Assembly: GCA_026400425.1 (NCBI GenBank)
Contig: JAPLPC010000558.1
Location: forward strand, 1 to 9,386
DNA: 9,386 nucleotides
Direction of reading: 5' to 3'
Origin: Hyphomicrobiales bacterium
GTDB taxonomy: Bacteria > Pseudomonadota > Alphaproteobacteria > Rhizobiales > Xanthobacteraceae
The notes under the pieces were generated by a model, which worked only from the letters and a program-made list of their open reading frames with translations, had not been told where the DNA came from and did not search any database. Below are positions 7,388 to 9,386 of the stretch, piece by piece. Each line of letters opens with the position of its first letter. Within the stretch, counting starts at the first letter, position 1. Position numbers and translations under genes: made by a program.

Positions 7388-9386
7388 TAGTGGCCCCCCA
7401 GGCCGAAAGTAAACCAGGTGATCAACCCGGCGACGCCGATCAGCATCGCGAAGGCATAGTGATAGAGATAGCCGCTCTGGATCTTGACCGCACCGCGCGC
7501 GACATCGAGCACGCGCGACGAGACGCCGTCGGGGCCGAGCCCGTCGATGACCATGCCGTCGCCCTTCTTCCACAGGAAGTGGCCGAGCCATTTGGCCGGA
7601 CGGACGAAGACGATGTCGTACAGCTCGTCGAAGTACCATTTGTTGAGCAGGAACTTGTAGAGCAGCGGATGCTGGTTCGCGAGCTCGACCGGCAGATACG
7701 GCTTGCGGATATAGAACAGGTACGAGATCAGGAAGCCCGCCACCATCATCACGGTCGGCAGATACGGCACCCACACCGGCAGGTGATGCATGTCGTCGAG
7801 GATGGTCGGGTTCATCTTCAGCGACTCGCGGAAGAACTCGGCGACATGGTGTCCGGCAAAGGCTTCCTTGAACGGGAAGCCTGCGGCAAACGAACCGACG
7901 CCCAGCACGGCCAGCGGAAACAGCATCCACATCGGCGCCTCATGGGCCGCATCGTAATGCTTCTGGTCGTGCGGCTTGCCGTGGAAGGTCTTGAACACCA
8001 GACGCCACGAATAGAACGACGTCAGCAGCGCCGCGATCACCGTCATCAGGAAGCCGTAAAAGGCAAACGGGTTGTGCGAGGCATAGGCCGCTTCGATGAT
8101 CGCATCCTTGGAGAAGTAGCCGGCGGTGAACGGGAAGCCGGTCAGCGCCAGCGTACCGATGGTCATCATCGCATAGGTGAAGGGGATCTTGTTCCACAGG
8201 CCACCCATTTTGCGGATGTCCTGCTCGTGATGCATCGCATAGATCACCGAGCCCGAGCCGAGGAACAGCAGCGCCTTGAAGAAGGCATGCGTGAACAGGT
8301 GGAACATGGCGACCGAATAGGCCCCTGCCCCCAGCGCCACGAACATGTAGCCGAGCTGCGAACAGGTCGAGTACGCGACAATGCGCTTGATGTCGTTCTG
8401 CACGAGGCCGATGGTCGCCGCGAAGAACGCCGTGGTGGCGCCGACCAGCATGACGACGGCCTGGGCATTCGGCGCCAGTTCGAACAGCGGCGACATCCGC
8501 GCGACCATGAACACGCCGGCGGTGACCATGGTGGCGGCGTGGATCAGCGCCGACACCGGGGTCGGGCCTTCCATCGCGTCCGGCAGCCAGGTGTGCAGCA
8601 GGAACTGCGCCGATTTGCCCATGGCGCCGACGAACAGCAGCAGACAGCACAAGGTCAGCGCATCGGCCTGCCAGCCGAAGAAGTTGATGGTCTTGCCGAC
8701 CAGGCTCGGCGCGCCCGCGAAGATCGCATCGAAATCGGTGGTCCCCAGCAGCATGAAGATGCCGAAGATGCCGAGCAGGAAGCCGAAGTCGCCGACGCGG
8801 TTGACCACGAAGGCCTTGATGGCGGCGGCATTGGCGGTCGGCTTCTTGAACCAGAAGCCGATCAGGAGATACGACGCCAGGCCGACGCCTTCCCAGCCGA
8901 AGAACAGCTGCAGCAGGTTGTCGGCAGTCACCAGCATCAGCATCATGAAGGTGAACAGCGACAGATAGGCCATGAAGCGCGGCCGGTTCGGATCGTCTTC
9001 CATGTAGCCGAGCGAATAGATGTGCACGAGCGACGACACGGTGGTGACGACCACCAGCATGACGGCGGTCAGCGTATCGACGCGCAGCGTCCAGGACAGT
9101 TGCAGGTCGCCGGAATTGATCCAGTTCAGCAGCACGACGCGGATGTCGTGGTGATTGAAGGCGACGTCGACGAAGGTGATCCAGGCCAGCGCGGCCGAGA
9201 CCACCAGCAGACCGACGGTGATCAGCTCTGCCGCACGCGAACCGAACGCGGCGGGCTCGGCGACATGGTGGTGATCGTCGTGTGCGTCATGCGCGTGATC
9301 GTCATGCGCATGCGATGCGTGGGCGTCGGCATGACCATGATGGCCATGGTCGTCGTGACCATGCGCGTGGTCCATGTCGTCGCCGC
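7387..9386 (-). CDS. nuoL: NADH-quinone oxidoreductase subunit L (5' end outside window)
   Basis: Distal antiporter-like subunit of complex I, which pumps protons and bears the long lateral helix that ties the membrane arm together. About 665 residues are visible. The frame stays open past the first in-window ATG (9375) to the right edge (GDDM), and the family's first membrane helix is missing, so that ATG is internal and the gene is partial. Counting from it, channel residues are Glu162 in GWEGVGL, Asp196 in VGDFGF and Lys254 in GKSAQFLLHTWLPDAMEG, followed by PTPVSALIHAATMVTAG. The C-terminus retains the lateral-helix and final-helix region (NKWYFDELYD to AMLIGVAGLITW). A loop with 16 His and 9 Asp in 37 residues lies between the missing first helix and the next one. 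The stop overlaps the nuoM start by one base. Confidence 0.97.
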   Translation of the reverse strand, partial: GDDMDHAHGHDDHGHHGHADAHASHAHDDHAHDAHDDHHHVAEPAAFGSRAAELITVGLLVVSAALAWITFVDVAFNHHDIRVVLLNWINSGDLQLSWTLRVDTLTAVMLVVVTTVSSLVHIYSLGYMEDDPNRPRFMAYLSLFTFMMLMLVTADNLLQLFFGWEGVGLASYLLIGFWFKKPTANAAAIKAFVVNRVGDFGFLLGIFGIFMLLGTTDFDAIFAGAPSLVGKTINFFGWQADALTLCCLLLFVGAMGKSAQFLLHTWLPDAMEGPTPVSALIHAATMVTAGVFMVARMSPLFELAPNAQAVVMLVGATTAFFAATIGLVQNDIKRIVAYSTCSQLGYMFVALGAGAYSVAMFHLFTHAFFKALLFLGSGSVIYAMHHEQDIRKMGGLWNKIPFTYAMMTIGTLALTGFPFTAGYFSKDAIIEAAYASHNPFAFYGFLMTVIAALLTSFYSWRLVFKTFHGKPHDQKHYDAAHEAPMWMLFPLAVLGVGSFAAGFPFKEAFAGHHVAEFFRESLKMNPTILDDMHHLPVWVPYLPTVMMVAGFLISYLFYIRKPYLPVELANQHPLLYKFLLNKWYFDELYDIVFVRPAKWLGHFLWKKGDGMVIDGLGPDGVSSRVLDVARGAVKIQSGYLYHYAFAMLIGVAGLITWFTFGLGGH

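Overview
The window looks like the chromosome of an alphaproteobacterium in the Bradyrhizobium/Rhodopseudomonas group (Nitrobacteraceae, formerly Bradyrhizobiaceae). The evidence is the high G+C, the codon use, and proteins and gene order that match that group as I remember it; I had no database search. Every gene I can support reads on the minus strand, so biological 5'->3' order runs from high to low coordinates.

Layout in direction of transcription: nuoL (5' end lost at the right edge, 9386..7387), nuoM (7387..5864), nuoN (5840..4370, broken by a frameshift), a class I biotin--protein ligase (4370..3555), RNase J (3558..1882), methylmalonyl-CoA epimerase (1843..1439), a two-helix DUF1467-type membrane protein (1431..1156), a four-helix membrane protein of unknown function (1118..717), a 593-bp stretch with no convincing gene (716..124), and the first 41 codons of proS (123..1). 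Several junctions are 1- to 4-base overlaps (TAATG at nuoL/nuoM, TAGTG at nuoN/birA, ATGA at birA/rnj). The distal end of the complex I operon therefore appears to run straight into genes for protein biotinylation, RNA turnover and propionyl-CoA metabolism. NuoL, NuoM and NuoN are the three antiporter-like proton-pumping subunits of respiratory complex I. The ligase probably biotinylates acyl-CoA carboxylases, and the epimerase acts on the product of one of them (propionyl-CoA carboxylase).

Most of the window is conserved housekeeping sequence, and I do not see a new defence, mobile or biosynthetic system. The clearest anomaly is in nuoN. Two adjacent 37-base units (36 compared bases plus one) encode the same helix segment in two versions, LKVLALTASAVT and LKILALIGSGVT, and the extra 37 bases shift the frame. 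Deleting one unit restores an uninterrupted 477-residue NuoN. The two versions differ at 10 of 36 bases, largely in synonymous or conservative ways. That fits a join between two diverged nuoN alleles (misassembly or recombination) better than a fresh slippage duplication. Secondary points are a very His/Asp-rich loop in NuoL and a textbook plus-strand terminator inside the gene-free gap, facing against all neighbouring genes and preceded by small hairpins, which may mark an undescribed small RNA.
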